NCBI GenBank assembly: GCA_949358305.1
Contig: OX442317.1
Coordinates: 10,482,186 to 10,546,185 of the forward strand
DNA from: Strigamia acuminata
Taxonomy: Eukaryota > Arthropoda > Chilopoda > Geophilomorpha > Linotaeniidae
Reading direction: 5' to 3'
Length of the DNA: 64,000 nucleotides
Shown here: in pieces, positions 31,281 to 41,752 of the stretch
Layout: each line of letters opens with the position of its first letter
Position numbering within the stretch: position 1 is the first letter of the stretch
The notes under the pieces: generated by a model
What the model was told of the DNA's origin: nothing
Seen by the model: only the letters and a program-made list of their open reading frames with translations
Database searches by the model: none
Made by a program: the position numbers and the translations under genes

Positions 31281-34200
31281 TTTGGGTATATTGGTTTTTC
31301 AACTTTGGCATTTCAAAAATGAGGGATAATGCAGATCTAAACGTCGAAAAAGCAAGATATTGATATATTGATATATTTTTTCTTTCTTGGAAGGACAAAG
31401 TTAATTAGCAAATATCATAAAAATTTTGTTTATTTCTGATAAGCCATTAACTGCAAACACAGTACATTCATTGCCTAATCAGCACTTCTCCTGGGAGGTT
31501 TCGCAGGCCATTAATTGTCACCGAATGTTCTCAAATCACCTAGGGTAATTGGAATTGGACTTATGTGCTTGTCAGTTCTACTTCACTGCAATAACTTGAG
31601 GACATTCGGCAACACTTGATGCTGTTGAAAATGTGAGCAAACTCTTATAATAATTGCTTCAAACAAAGCAACTCGCCGAGTTTGTCACTTAAATTTTTAA
31701 TACCGGAGATGATGACATGTCTTTACTTGCAAACAGCTGCAGTTTCTGCAGTTTTCAGAATTGAAAACTATACAGTTGACACACTTAAATTCCCTTAAAC
31801 ATTTACTACGGTAGTGTTTTATTATTATTATGCTAGTACAGCACATGTTTGCATCAAACAACAATAATAAATACTCCGAAATAAATTATTTAGTAAAGTG
31901 TAGTTACCAGTATTTGCGTGTCAGTAGTTTTGTTAAAAGATATGATTTGCTTATTGGAAACTGTCTTCTTTAATTGGAATGATGGAGATAAACTGAAGAA
32001 TGAAAACTTTGTCCTCTGGCCTCTCCTGTTATCTTTTAAGCATGTATAAAATTGCTCATTAAAATCTTTACAATTAAGCGTGTTCCATTATGGGAGTGTT
32101 TTCAAATTTCATTAAACTGCTTCCGGGGTGGATTGAAGCAATATGAAAACGAGGCCCGTTTTCAGTTCCGGGCAAGCATTTGGAAAGTAAACAGCAAGAA
32201 ATGATGGAGTAAGTTCACACTTTCTTATATCGTGCTAAAATTAAAGGTAACAAAAACAATTTCAAAAAATTAGTCAAAATTTTATTTTTTGAAAAATTTG
32301 TAAACTTTTTGTTCCCGTTTATTTGAAATCATGACACAAATTTCCATTTGATCACCCTGATGCCTCTGGTCGAGCAGATAATTCAAAAACTAATCAACCT
32401 CTAAAAAATATATCCACTTTTTCCTCATTTGTGTTATTTTTTCTACCTTAAATAATGTTAGCTTGATAACTTTTAATAGCATCATAAATTTCAATGAGTT
32501 ATTTAAAACAGAAGGTTACACGACCCAAAGAAAAGGTTGTTAATTTTCCAATTTGCATACTTAGTATTAAAAAACACACCGCCAGATGACTCTAAAGACC
32601 CTAAAAGCAATCTGCAGTACGGGGCCATCTGGTAATTTTTGTTTCACAACAAAAATTTAAAAAAATAAAATAAAAAATAAAAATGAGAAACTTTATTGGA
32701 AAAAGTGGAATTAATGAAATTCCAAAATTGGTTTCACTGCGAGCAATAATCCGGAAGATGGCGGAGTAATTTTTGTTTTTGTTTTTTCTCGTCATTTCAA
32801 ACGAGGTCACGTACAGGTTGATTCAATTTCCGGTGCAGATCTCCCAAGGGCATAAATTGTTGTAAGATGGGGTTGTTGATAAGTGAAGTAATACTCTGCT
32901 TTTAACCCTTCTCAATTTGGTGGCATCCCTTCGAGCTCCTTGGCCTTTTTGCTGTTTGATAGTGTTGCTATGGATACACACAAGGGTGATTAAGAAGTGT
33001 AGTAATGATGATAATTATCTCCCAGGGAGCGCACCAACGAATAATCCAAACAACAAATTAATGAAACAAAAATCAACTTTTTGCATCATTCGTTTAACTT
33101 AAAACAGGTGAAGACTTAATGATTGCACGGAATTACCGAAATGTGATAAAAATGATTTTTATGTACGCTATATGTGTTCACATCATTGCAGTGCAGCGCA
33201 CCATGATTAAGAAATGGCATTTCGCCAGGGTACTGTACGTCCACGTCACTATGTGAGCAAACAAAGCGCCACGTGCTATTCTCAATAATTCGTTTCTACC
33301 TTCAAAAATAATTCACTTTTACCTGGAAATCAAAGACTTCATTTTTTAAATTACAATTTTTAAAAATTGAATTTCTGCATGTGCAAAGTGCATTTTTTTA
33401 AGAACGGGTTTATTTCCACGCCTTAACGTGTGCATTTTAGCTGCTAAAAATGCACTTTTCTTAATCAGTTTGCCCCACCACACTGACACTTAAAATATCA
33501 TAGTGGTGGAGCCAACTATCTAACTATGGTAGTTTAATTGCAAAACAAATCTAGGACGGCATTTTACAATAATAAAATATAAATAAAACATATATTGCTG
33601 TTAAAAACTATAAATTCTTGTTTAAAGAAAATAACGAGTTATTTAATTTATCTCGTCTGCTGAATGTGCCATAATTTCCCATTAAATCTAACTCCTCTTC
33701 CCAACAACTCAACTAATCAGTCGATATAAAAAAACCCAAAATTCCAGTAATTTCTATAAGTCTATGTCGCTTGGGTTTATTTAGAAAATAGAGAATTTTA
33801 CTTAAGTCCTGCCATTTTGTGGCAACTGGCAAGTTATGTTTGCGACTTGATCCGCATTTTATCGCCTTTGAAAGATCTAAGACTGAATGCGCACTAGCTC
33901 ACAAGTCAGAGGAGTTTTTCAAGTGAGATAAGTGAAGATCCCCCCACAAACATAACGCTTTATTTATTTATTTATTTATTTATTGTTTTGTTGACCTGAT
34001 TCATGGCTGCAGTACAGCAGACTGACACGCACAGATTTAGAGTCATCTTTAGGTAGATTGTTTTTTATTTCGTTGTGTTTTGGCAGAGTTCTTCAAAGAC
34101 AAACAAAAGCGTCGAGTTCGAGTATACATACATTACAGGTATTGTAGACAATTGAGAAATTGAATTATTCTGTGTGTGGTTTTTGTGTTAATGAATTTGT

Positions 34201-35698
34201 TGTTGAGTTTACACATTTAATTAAGAGCTCTGCTACCACATGACTACAACTTTTGTTAATTAAAGATAGCAATTTATATATATAGTCTTTTGGGATTGGT
34301 GATATAAAGATAGTTAGAAGATAGTTGAATGGAGACTAATTAAGAAGATTTTGTGATTGCACATCTGAAAATGAAATCACACTCAGCTGGGTTGTAAAAA
34401 TTCAAATTAGATACGTCAGGAAAAAATTTACAGTTTTAGTTTTGACGCTAGGTGTCACAGCAGATTAGTTGTTGTCAGCTAATCGAAAATTTCATCATTT
34501 CCCCGAGGACATCATTTCCAAAATCTTGTACACAGCTTGACAAATCTAATTTCAGAGGTTCAAATTGAATTAAAAGTCTATTTTTGCACAAATTGTTTAG
34601 AAGAGAAACTCGAAATAAAAGAAAAAAAATACAAAAACTTTATTTTCTACTTTTTTTTATTTTCTACTTTTTTCAACATATCTAATTCAATTTCAAGATT
34701 GACAAATTGAAGTTGTTTTGCTTTACCAATAAGCCAGATTTTAGAGAGACGTGCAACAGAGTACTGCGCACATAACGCCACAGGAATCACAACGAAGAAA
34801 AATAAATAAAAAGCTTCAAAGCTTCAAATCCTTGGGATAAATGAGAACAATAGTCACCAAGTTTACACGGTCAAGCTATCCAGAAAAGTAAAAATTCACA
34901 AGTTTTCCGTGAAAGACGTACTAATTTGGAAAACTACCGTTTGCACTAATAAGTAAGTGACTTTTGGTTTTGGGCTTTTTGTGCATTGTCATTTGCATTG
35001 TAGACACCCGTGCATACGTAAAAGTGCTGTACTTGTCTTGCTATTTTGTGCTATTATAAATGAAAATGATGTATTTCCGGGTTTTAGAACAAATTTTAAT
35101 ACCGGTACGTACTTCTTGTTTTTTACATCAGCCAAATTCGCCATTTGGTTTGTTTAGGACTTGAAATAGATCGCCTGCCATGTTCTTGTTCCCGATAAGC
35201 GAACGGCGAACTGCATTTTGGGTAATTAGTATGCAGATTTCACTGTGTCATTGTCACAGACGACGTCATGATTACCAGAGAAATAAATTTTCGTTTTTTC
35301 ATCATGTCGCATGCCACATCAAGTTTACAGACTGCAACAAGTCACAGCAAATCACCTGACATGATAACCCAGGGCTGGAGTGGCTCGGCGCGATACCGGG
35401 AATTTCCCGTTGGCCCGTCATGTTGTGAAATTTATTTCATTTTACTAGCCGCCCCCCTCCCCCCTCCCCCCTCCCCTCTAGTTTCTACAGTCTCCTGTAG
35501 TTTTCTGTAGTTTTCCCCGTTCTAGGTTGGGTCTTGTGGCAGAACTTTAAACTGTCGGCTCCTCTGCAAAAATTTATTTGGCCCCCCACCACCGAAAATT
35601 TAAACTTTTACTTTTTACGATAGATTTTTTCGACGGTCAAAAAAATCATAAGTCATGACTAATTAAATTATTAAATTATAAAAAATGAAATATTAAAT
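31281..35698. other. Gene-poor AT-rich interval left of gypsy-2
   Basis: I found no supported gene in 4.4 kb. A (TTTA)n run lies at about 33959-33984, and TACCGGTA at about 35100. The stretch from about 35370, with GGCGCGATACCGGGAATTTC followed by C-rich runs at 35450-35480, resembles a hAT-type transposon end, without support for a full element. Confidence 0.4.
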
Positions 35699-36375
35699 TG
35701 TCACGGGCACGTCTACCCGCCTATTTTTATTTTAGAATAACCCAATCTTATTTCTTATAATATTTTCTTGTTTCTCTCACTCGTGATGATTCATCTCGCT
35801 TACTCGTCTTCAGTTAATGAATGCGCAATCTGGATGATGCGCATATCATTATTCCTACAATTGAACTCCTATTTTCACCTTTCCACCCCCTTCTCTAATT
35901 GATCTGACCAGTCACATGACTGAGTTTTCTTCTTTCCAATCATCCTAAGTTTAATCACTTCTTCTTATGCTCTCTACTGGATAACACCAATTTCCTTTAG
36001 TAACATTTAGATTTAGTCCTCTATTATTTGCGCCTTCAACAAGCGCTCCTACATCCAACCCTATTGCGCTATTTTCTAAGCCGACATCTTTTATATTATC
36101 ATTGCCCGATGATATCCCCTTTCCACTTTAGGTTTATATCACCGTGCTTCCATTCTTTTATGCCTACAAACACCCGTCGTAAGCAAGGAACTGTCCAATA
36201 TAAATTATGTTAGTCAAACGCGAGTATTAGGTTTCCTGAGTTTCTGGATGTCCACATTTGAAGGAAACAACGTTTAGGGAAATCTACGAACTTTGCCCAT
36301 TACTATTGCGCGAATTAGTTTTTGCGCGATATTTGTTTAGAATTAATTATACCAACAGAATTAATCGTGACAACA
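35699..36375 (+). repeat. Gypsy-2 5' LTR
   Basis: The 677-bp LTR starts TGTCACGGG and ends GACAACA. It has one G/A difference from the 3' LTR (near 35805). An AT-rich TATAAA-like word in CCAATATAAATTATG near 36194 is a plausible core promoter. A 61-codon frame (36028-36213) recurs in the 3' LTR and is not taken as a gene. Confidence 0.95.
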
Positions 36376-36393
36376 TGGCGAGCCTGACAGGAT
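36376..36393 (+). other. Gypsy-2 primer binding site
   Basis: TGGCGAGCCTGACAGGAT abuts the 5' LTR with no gap. It begins with the TGG that pairs with the CCA end of a tRNA. The complement folds into a plausible acceptor plus T-stem 3' half (CCTGT, CAGGCTC, G, CCA). The tRNA species was not identified. Confidence 0.7.
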
Positions 36394-36473
36394 TCTCGCT
36401 TATTTAGGCTGAAAACGCGCAAGAAAGTTAAGTTTTCGTTTAAATTATTAATCATTCTCATTATTTTTTCATC

Positions 36474-38381
36474 ATGTCGAATGAGTTGGGAAACGGTGAG
36501 GAAAACCCCACTGTACGAGACCCCTTTGATTTGGACGAGCTGGCTTCGTCTCTCGACTGGCAGCGTTATGAGCGTTTAAGGCGAACACGAGCGGAGCAAA
36601 GTGAGTTATTGATAACCATTGCAAATTCAATGCCACCAACTTTTCGCGACAACATGTCGGCTCCAATACCTGGCGTAAACATTTCTGCGCCAACGACAGT
36701 TGCCACGTCAACACCAGCATATCAGCTCGTGCCTCCAGCTTTCTTCACTCCTGGCACGTCAGGAATATCAATGAATCCGACGATTTTACATTCCGAAGCT
36801 TTATTGATGTGTGATATTCGTAATCAGTTTTTCGTTCAGGCACAGGGATTACTCAAAGAAATGCGAAGCATTTACCAACAAGGCACCAGCCCTCCACATC
36901 CAACGACACCCCCGTCAGAGGATGGTGGATCCTCGCATGGATCCATAAGGGTAAAAGGCAATTCGGCACCATTAGGAAATGAACTTTCCACGGAAGTTCC
37001 TCATTGTGGAGGAGCAAGCCACCAACAACAATTTGCGCCCACCACCATCACTGCGCAACCGACGTTTACAACCACAACGCCACCGGTAATGACGCAGGCC
37101 ACTACTTTTACTCAATGTCCGTCTGTGGCATCACAAATTATGGATTCAACAAAAGCCAATCAGCAGGTGATGAATTCTTTATTATGTGCCAAAATTAACA
37201 ACACAGGGCACCCATCCGGAGTAAGGGCCCAATTATCTCTACCATCAATACGAGTGAGACGAGAAGACTCTTCCCGAGGATACAACAATAATAAGGAAAA
37301 ACTCCCACGTTTCGACCCTGAGAAGGCCACACTTGACTCTGTTAATTTGTTTCTTGCGCAATTATTTGCGCATATGTATTCCACCCGCATGCCCGAGGAA
37401 GAGTATTTAAAAGTGAATATAATTCAAGCAACCCGCAACAAGGCGCAACGTTGGTGGCTCGCATTAAAACCAAAACCCAAAACATGGATTGAGTTCGAGG
37501 TATTGTTTCGTAAGGCATTCTCCATGAATTCAGCGGCAGCCAATGTGAAAATTGCAAATCGAAAGCAACGCAGTGGAGAGTCCACCATGACTTTTCTCAG
37601 CGAAATAATATATTATTTAGAAATTGCAGGCTACACAGACCCTGGATTACAATGGGAGAAGGCCCAGAACATGCTACTGTCTGACGTCGTCCAACTTTTG
37701 AGAACAATGCACGTCAAAACAATTGACGAAGCAATCCAAATAGGAAACGACGTAGACAATCGACTACTACTCGACTCTCATCGCAAAACTGAGTATAAAC
37801 ATTTGGGTCTCGTTGATCAATTTGCACCCCTTTCAGAGGTAAACCCTTCGTCTCCCACCGTGTTGAAATCCGTGGACAAGTCCAGAGGTGAAGCCGAATC
37901 TAAAACCTCCACGTCCCACGACGCCAAACGTTTTACGCGCTATCGTAAACAACAGCTTATGTTAGAACTAGCTGCGTTGGAAGCCCGACCCGAGCAACCT
38001 TCGCCGCCACAGGAGCCGAGTTCAAGTAGCAGCAGTGAGTCGGAATCGGAAGTGGAAACCAAAAAGAGTTCTGTCGCCGGAGCCGCGCAAAAGGTGAACA
38101 TTTCAGTAAATTCAACCACAATTGCGCCCCCTGCAGATCTCCCAAAGGACCATGTCTGTTCTACCTCTGTTGTTACATTTGCGCCATCACCAAAACCTCC
38201 AACAAGCGTCAAGTTTCCCGAAAAAGGTGCAGCTTGGCGCAAAACGAGAAAGGATTGGTGGTACATGATTGATAACACGACTTGGCGCCCCATTTGTCCT
38301 GTGTGCTACAAAGTTTTCGAGAGGCAGGAAAACTCCGACGGCCTGAAATTCCCACGACCGGCGGAACCAGGCCGCAAGTAA
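36474..38381 (+). CDS. Gypsy-2 gag
   Basis: An intact 635-codon ATG-started ORF lies 98 bp after the 5' LTR. The N-terminal 270 residues are Pro/Thr/Ser-rich. Residues about 275-440 form a retrotransposon-gag capsid domain (A-Q-RWWLALKP-WIEFEVLFRKAF, later an L-R-L-ESTMTFLSEI pattern). A basic and acidic low-complexity tail follows. A CPVC pair near residue 606 lies close to the C-terminus; no classical CCHC zinc knuckle is present. Gag assembles the virus-like particle in the cytoplasm. Its last 106 bases overlap pol in the -1 frame, so pol is probably made by ribosomal frameshifting. Confidence 0.93.
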   Translation: MSNELGNGEENPTVRDPFDLDELASSLDWQRYERLRRTRAEQSELLITIANSMPPTFRDNMSAPIPGVNISAPTTVATSTPAYQLVPPAFFTPGTSGISMNPTILHSEALLMCDIRNQFFVQAQGLLKEMRSIYQQGTSPPHPTTPPSEDGGSSHGSIRVKGNSAPLGNELSTEVPHCGGASHQQQFAPTTITAQPTFTTTTPPVMTQATTFTQCPSVASQIMDSTKANQQVMNSLLCAKINNTGHPSGVRAQLSLPSIRVRREDSSRGYNNNKEKLPRFDPEKATLDSVNLFLAQLFAHMYSTRMPEEEYLKVNIIQATRNKAQRWWLALKPKPKTWIEFEVLFRKAFSMNSAAANVKIANRKQRSGESTMTFLSEIIYYLEIAGYTDPGLQWEKAQNMLLSDVVQLLRTMHVKTIDEAIQIGNDVDNRLLLDSHRKTEYKHLGLVDQFAPLSEVNPSSPTVLKSVDKSRGEAESKTSTSHDAKRFTRYRKQQLMLELAALEARPEQPSPPQEPSSSSSSESESEVETKKSSVAGAAQKVNISVNSTTIAPPADLPKDHVCSTSVVTFAPSPKPPTSVKFPEKGAAWRKTRKDWWYMIDNTTWRPICPVCYKVFERQENSDGLKFPRPAEPGRK

Positions 38382-41300
38382 ATCAACCGGTCTCCACAAG
38401 CGTAAAACGTGTGGAATCAACAAGACGTGCTCCACCCGACATCATCCTTGACGAGAACATTTCCGATAGGATTATTCCAACAACAACTACTTCTTCTACC
38501 ACTCCTAGTGAGTCTAAACCAGGAATTAGTGTTGTATCGTCCACACCTCCATCTTCATCACCGATAGTGACGAATCAACGGAAAACTTCAGTTTTGCAAC
38601 CTGTGGCTTTCCAATTAGTATCTGGACCTGTTTCAAAGTCGACAGCCCTGCAAGCTGCGACTGCACAGAAACAAATCACCAAGAACGTGAGTAAAAACTT
38701 TAAAATACCCATTATTAAGCCTACTTCCAGTGTCAATTCAGCGGAAGCACCCAAGGAAGTGATCGCTCCAATGAAGGTATCTTTTGTCATGTTGACATCG
38801 GAGGAGCTTAAAGAATCTCAAGAACCGATTATTGAGATAACACGCGCCGATAGATTGCGCAGAGAAGCTCCATGCGTAAAAATATCTTGGGCAAATGTGT
38901 CATTTACCGGGCTTTTAGATTCAGGTGCTCAAACTTGTATCATGAGCGAGGAATTATTTCAACAACTTCACGAAAAAATGGGACTCGAATTTATTAATTT
39001 ACATGAAAAGGTACAGGTCGCATCCGGACACGTGGTTACTGCTTCAAAATCAGTGACGCTTGCGTTGCGAGCGCCGTTAGGAGTGGTGAAATTCGTGTGT
39101 TTAGTGTTGCCTGATGCCAAAAATGACTTGATCCTCGGACGAGACTTTAACCAAGCAGTCGGAGCTACCATCGATCATGGAAGGAGCCAGTGGAGCTTGG
39201 CTGGCTCAGACGAAATTCGTAAATTCGTGACCTATGAAGACGCCAAAAAATCCGAGTCCATTCTCGTATTTCCAATGGCACCGGAGGAACTGGATAAATC
39301 AGCCACTCCGCCAGTTAAAATAAGTGAGATTGTTCCAAATAAAATACTCAAGAAGCCTGCGCCACCCAGTGACATTAACTGTGTGCTGCTGTTACACCAA
39401 CCATTGAAAAATGAGGTTTTTGAGTATCCAAACGACGACTCACAAAGACAAGTAAAGACAATTAGGCATCGCAGTCGAACAACGTGGTCGAACATCTGGT
39501 CACCGAAACGAAAGGAAATTTCGAGGACTTCGAGTAAAGTAAAAAAGACAATTTCTCGTAAGTTAACGATAAGTCAATTTCGTCGATTGCGCCGCCTTCG
39601 TCATAAATTGAATGTTATTCGTCCCATCGCCAAACAATTGATTGCGCAACGAGCCAAAGACATTAACGACAAAAAGAAGTTAATTAATGACTCCAGAACA
39701 ACTGCGCAACCTGTTAATGGTGAGAACGACTCAAATTCAAGTGTTTATAACATCAACTTTTTGCAGTATCAACCTAGTGAGAATCCGACCGATCTCGATT
39801 GGATTTATCACCAGTTATGGAACCATCTGACTGTTACGCAAATCAAACTACTAATTGAAACTTTACAGCCAATTTCACAGATTTTCCGAGAGGAAGTCGG
39901 TTTATGTAATAATACGGAATATGAAGTTAATCTAAAACCGGATTTTCGTCCGATCCATGTTCCAGTACGACCCGTAAACCCTGCGAAAAAGGCAATTATT
40001 GACAAGTACATTGACAAGAAACTTCAACAAGGCATAATTCGCCGTTCACAAAGTGATTGTGCCGTCGCCCCAGTGGTCGTGCCCAAAAAGACCGGGGAAT
40101 GGAGGACAGCAATGGACTTCAGACCCATTAATGCGCAAACAATTCCGGATGTGTATCCACTTCCGGACATAGACAATATATTTGCGTATTTAGGTGGTGC
40201 ACATTGGTTCTCGATAATCGACGGGCGCGAGGCCTTTCACCAAATTGGAGTGCGCAAGGGAGATGAGCGATTCTTGGCCTTCATAACACACCGAGGACTG
40301 TTCGAATACGTTCGTATGCCCTTTGGCCCCATCAACGGTCCTGCAACACTCCAAAGAGCGATGAATAAGACTTTGGCCAAATATTTATATAAATTCGTAT
40401 TTGTATACATTGATGATGTTATTATTTTTAGCAAAACATTTGAGGAGCATGTCCAACATTTGCGCCTCGTTTTGGAAGAATTATTTAATGCTGGTTTCAC
40501 CATGAACGCCAACAAGACCGAGCTCTGTCAACAGCGCCTCGAAGTTTTGGGCCACATCGTGGAATCTGGTCAGATTTCTCCAAATCCAAAAAAAGTGTCA
40601 GCTATCCAAAACTATCCTGCGCCAACAAATTTGCGCGAGTTACAACGTTTCAAAGGTATGGTGGGTTATTATCAATCTTTTATTGCGAACTTTTCCAAGA
40701 CAAGTGAGGTATTCCGACCACTACTCAAAAAAGATGCTGTTTGGCATTGGAACGAAGCGCAACAAGAAGCTTTTGATTATCTTAAAGATCAAATAGCGAC
40801 TCCAACGCTGAAAAGACGTTTTCCCAGCTGGAAAAAGCCATTCATCCTTCAAACAGATGCAAGCTACTCCGGTTTGGGGTCGGCTTTAATGCAGTTAAAT
40901 AACGCTGGAGAAAGGATACCAATAGCTTTCGCTTCTCGTGCGCTTAACAGTGCTGAAAAAAACTATAATGTGACTGAAATTGAGTGCCTAGCAGCCGTGT
41001 GGGCAGTGAAACGTTTCCGCGCTTATTTAGAAATGATGCCATTTTATTTAGAGAGTGACCATCGTTCTTTGAAGTGGTTATTTCAACAAAGAGAACCGAC
41101 TGGCCGACTTGCTCGTTGGGTACTCTCATTAAGCGAGTACAAATTCACATTCCTGCACTGCTCAGGATGTAAGAATCGAGTGGCGGACGCTTTAAGCAGA
41201 GCACCAGTCGATCCACCCGAAAACGACGAGGAAGATGACAGTCCACTCGTCGATGAAGCCTGCTATACAGCATATTTTGATGACTGTAATCAGTGGCCAG

Positions 41301-41752
41301 CATTATCCATAATTACTGAGTTGCCAAAAGACATTAATAGACAATTTAAAAAAATGTTCAAAGATAAATTCATTAAATCAACTTTAATTTCAGCCATTTC
41401 TCCAACTAAACCAAAGAAAGAAAAAAGGAAATCTCGTATTCCTCGTCGAATTACGGTGAGCACGACACCATCAACTGCGCCAAATCAAATTGCGCAACCT
41501 ACACCAACATTTGCACCTCCGACAGCGCAACCGACTCAACAAACAACTCCTGTTGCGCAACCAGTAACACCACCCTTAAGTTCACCTAATTCTCCATCAG
41601 TTCGTGTTTCAGTGCCACTTCGAGCGCGCAGACAACATTCGTTGATTCCAATATTGACAAAGAAAAGAGGACGACCACGTAAAATTATGATAATTCCAGT
41701 GCTCTCCCCTCGCGCCAAACGTGCTATTGCGACAAGAACTCGAGCTAGATAA
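38276..41752 (+). CDS. Gypsy-2 pol part 1: protease, reverse transcriptase, RNase H
   Basis: The frame opens after a stop at 38273 and overlaps gag to 38381 in the -1 frame. No perfect X XXY YYZ slippery heptamer is visible; G GAA AAC at 38327-38333 is the nearest. Counting from the TTG at 38282: an aspartic protease with LLDSGAQ near 212 and ILGRDF; a reverse transcriptase from about 560, with VPKKTGEWR, MPFGPINGPAT and the YIDD active site near 709; and RNase H from about 855, with QTDAS, TEIECLAAVWA and SDHRSL. A basic, Pro/Gln-rich tail follows. The ORF ends at a single UAA (41750-41752), and the frame continues open into the integrase. Confidence 0.95.
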   Translation, partial: HDLAPHLSCVLQSFREAGKLRRPEIPTTGGTRPQVNQPVSTSVKRVESTRRAPPDIILDENISDRIIPTTTTSSTTPSESKPGISVVSSTPPSSSPIVTNQRKTSVLQPVAFQLVSGPVSKSTALQAATAQKQITKNVSKNFKIPIIKPTSSVNSAEAPKEVIAPMKVSFVMLTSEELKESQEPIIEITRADRLRREAPCVKISWANVSFTGLLDSGAQTCIMSEELFQQLHEKMGLEFINLHEKVQVASGHVVTASKSVTLALRAPLGVVKFVCLVLPDAKNDLILGRDFNQAVGATIDHGRSQWSLAGSDEIRKFVTYEDAKKSESILVFPMAPEELDKSATPPVKISEIVPNKILKKPAPPSDINCVLLLHQPLKNEVFEYPNDDSQRQVKTIRHRSRTTWSNIWSPKRKEISRTSSKVKKTISRKLTISQFRRLRRLRHKLNVIRPIAKQLIAQRAKDINDKKKLINDSRTTAQPVNGENDSNSSVYNINFLQYQPSENPTDLDWIYHQLWNHLTVTQIKLLIETLQPISQIFREEVGLCNNTEYEVNLKPDFRPIHVPVRPVNPAKKAIIDKYIDKKLQQGIIRRSQSDCAVAPVVVPKKTGEWRTAMDFRPINAQTIPDVYPLPDIDNIFAYLGGAHWFSIIDGREAFHQIGVRKGDERFLAFITHRGLFEYVRMPFGPINGPATLQRAMNKTLAKYLYKFVFVYIDDVIIFSKTFEEHVQHLRLVLEELFNAGFTMNANKTELCQQRLEVLGHIVESGQISPNPKKVSAIQNYPAPTNLRELQRFKGMVGYYQSFIANFSKTSEVFRPLLKKDAVWHWNEAQQEAFDYLKDQIATPTLKRRFPSWKKPFILQTDASYSGLGSALMQLNNAGERIPIAFASRALNSAEKNYNVTEIECLAAVWAVKRFRAYLEMMPFYLESDHRSLKWLFQQREPTGRLARWVLSLSEYKFTFLHCSGCKNRVADALSRAPVDPPENDEEDDSPLVDEACYTAYFDDCNQWPALSIITELPKDINRQFKKMFKDKFIKSTLISAISPTKPKKEKRKSRIPRRITVSTTPSTAPNQIAQPTPTFAPPTAQPTQQTTPVAQPVTPPLSSPNSPSVRVSVPLRARRQHSLIPILTKKRGRPRKIMIIPVLSPRAKRAIATRTRAR

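Noticed and set aside
31063-31398. 111-codon minus-strand ORF with a THNHTITQ-type repeat
   Set aside because: The repeat is the translated (TGATTGTG)n microsatellite.
36028-36213. 61-codon ORF present in both gypsy-2 LTRs
   Set aside because: Conservation is explained by the identity of the LTRs, not by coding selection.
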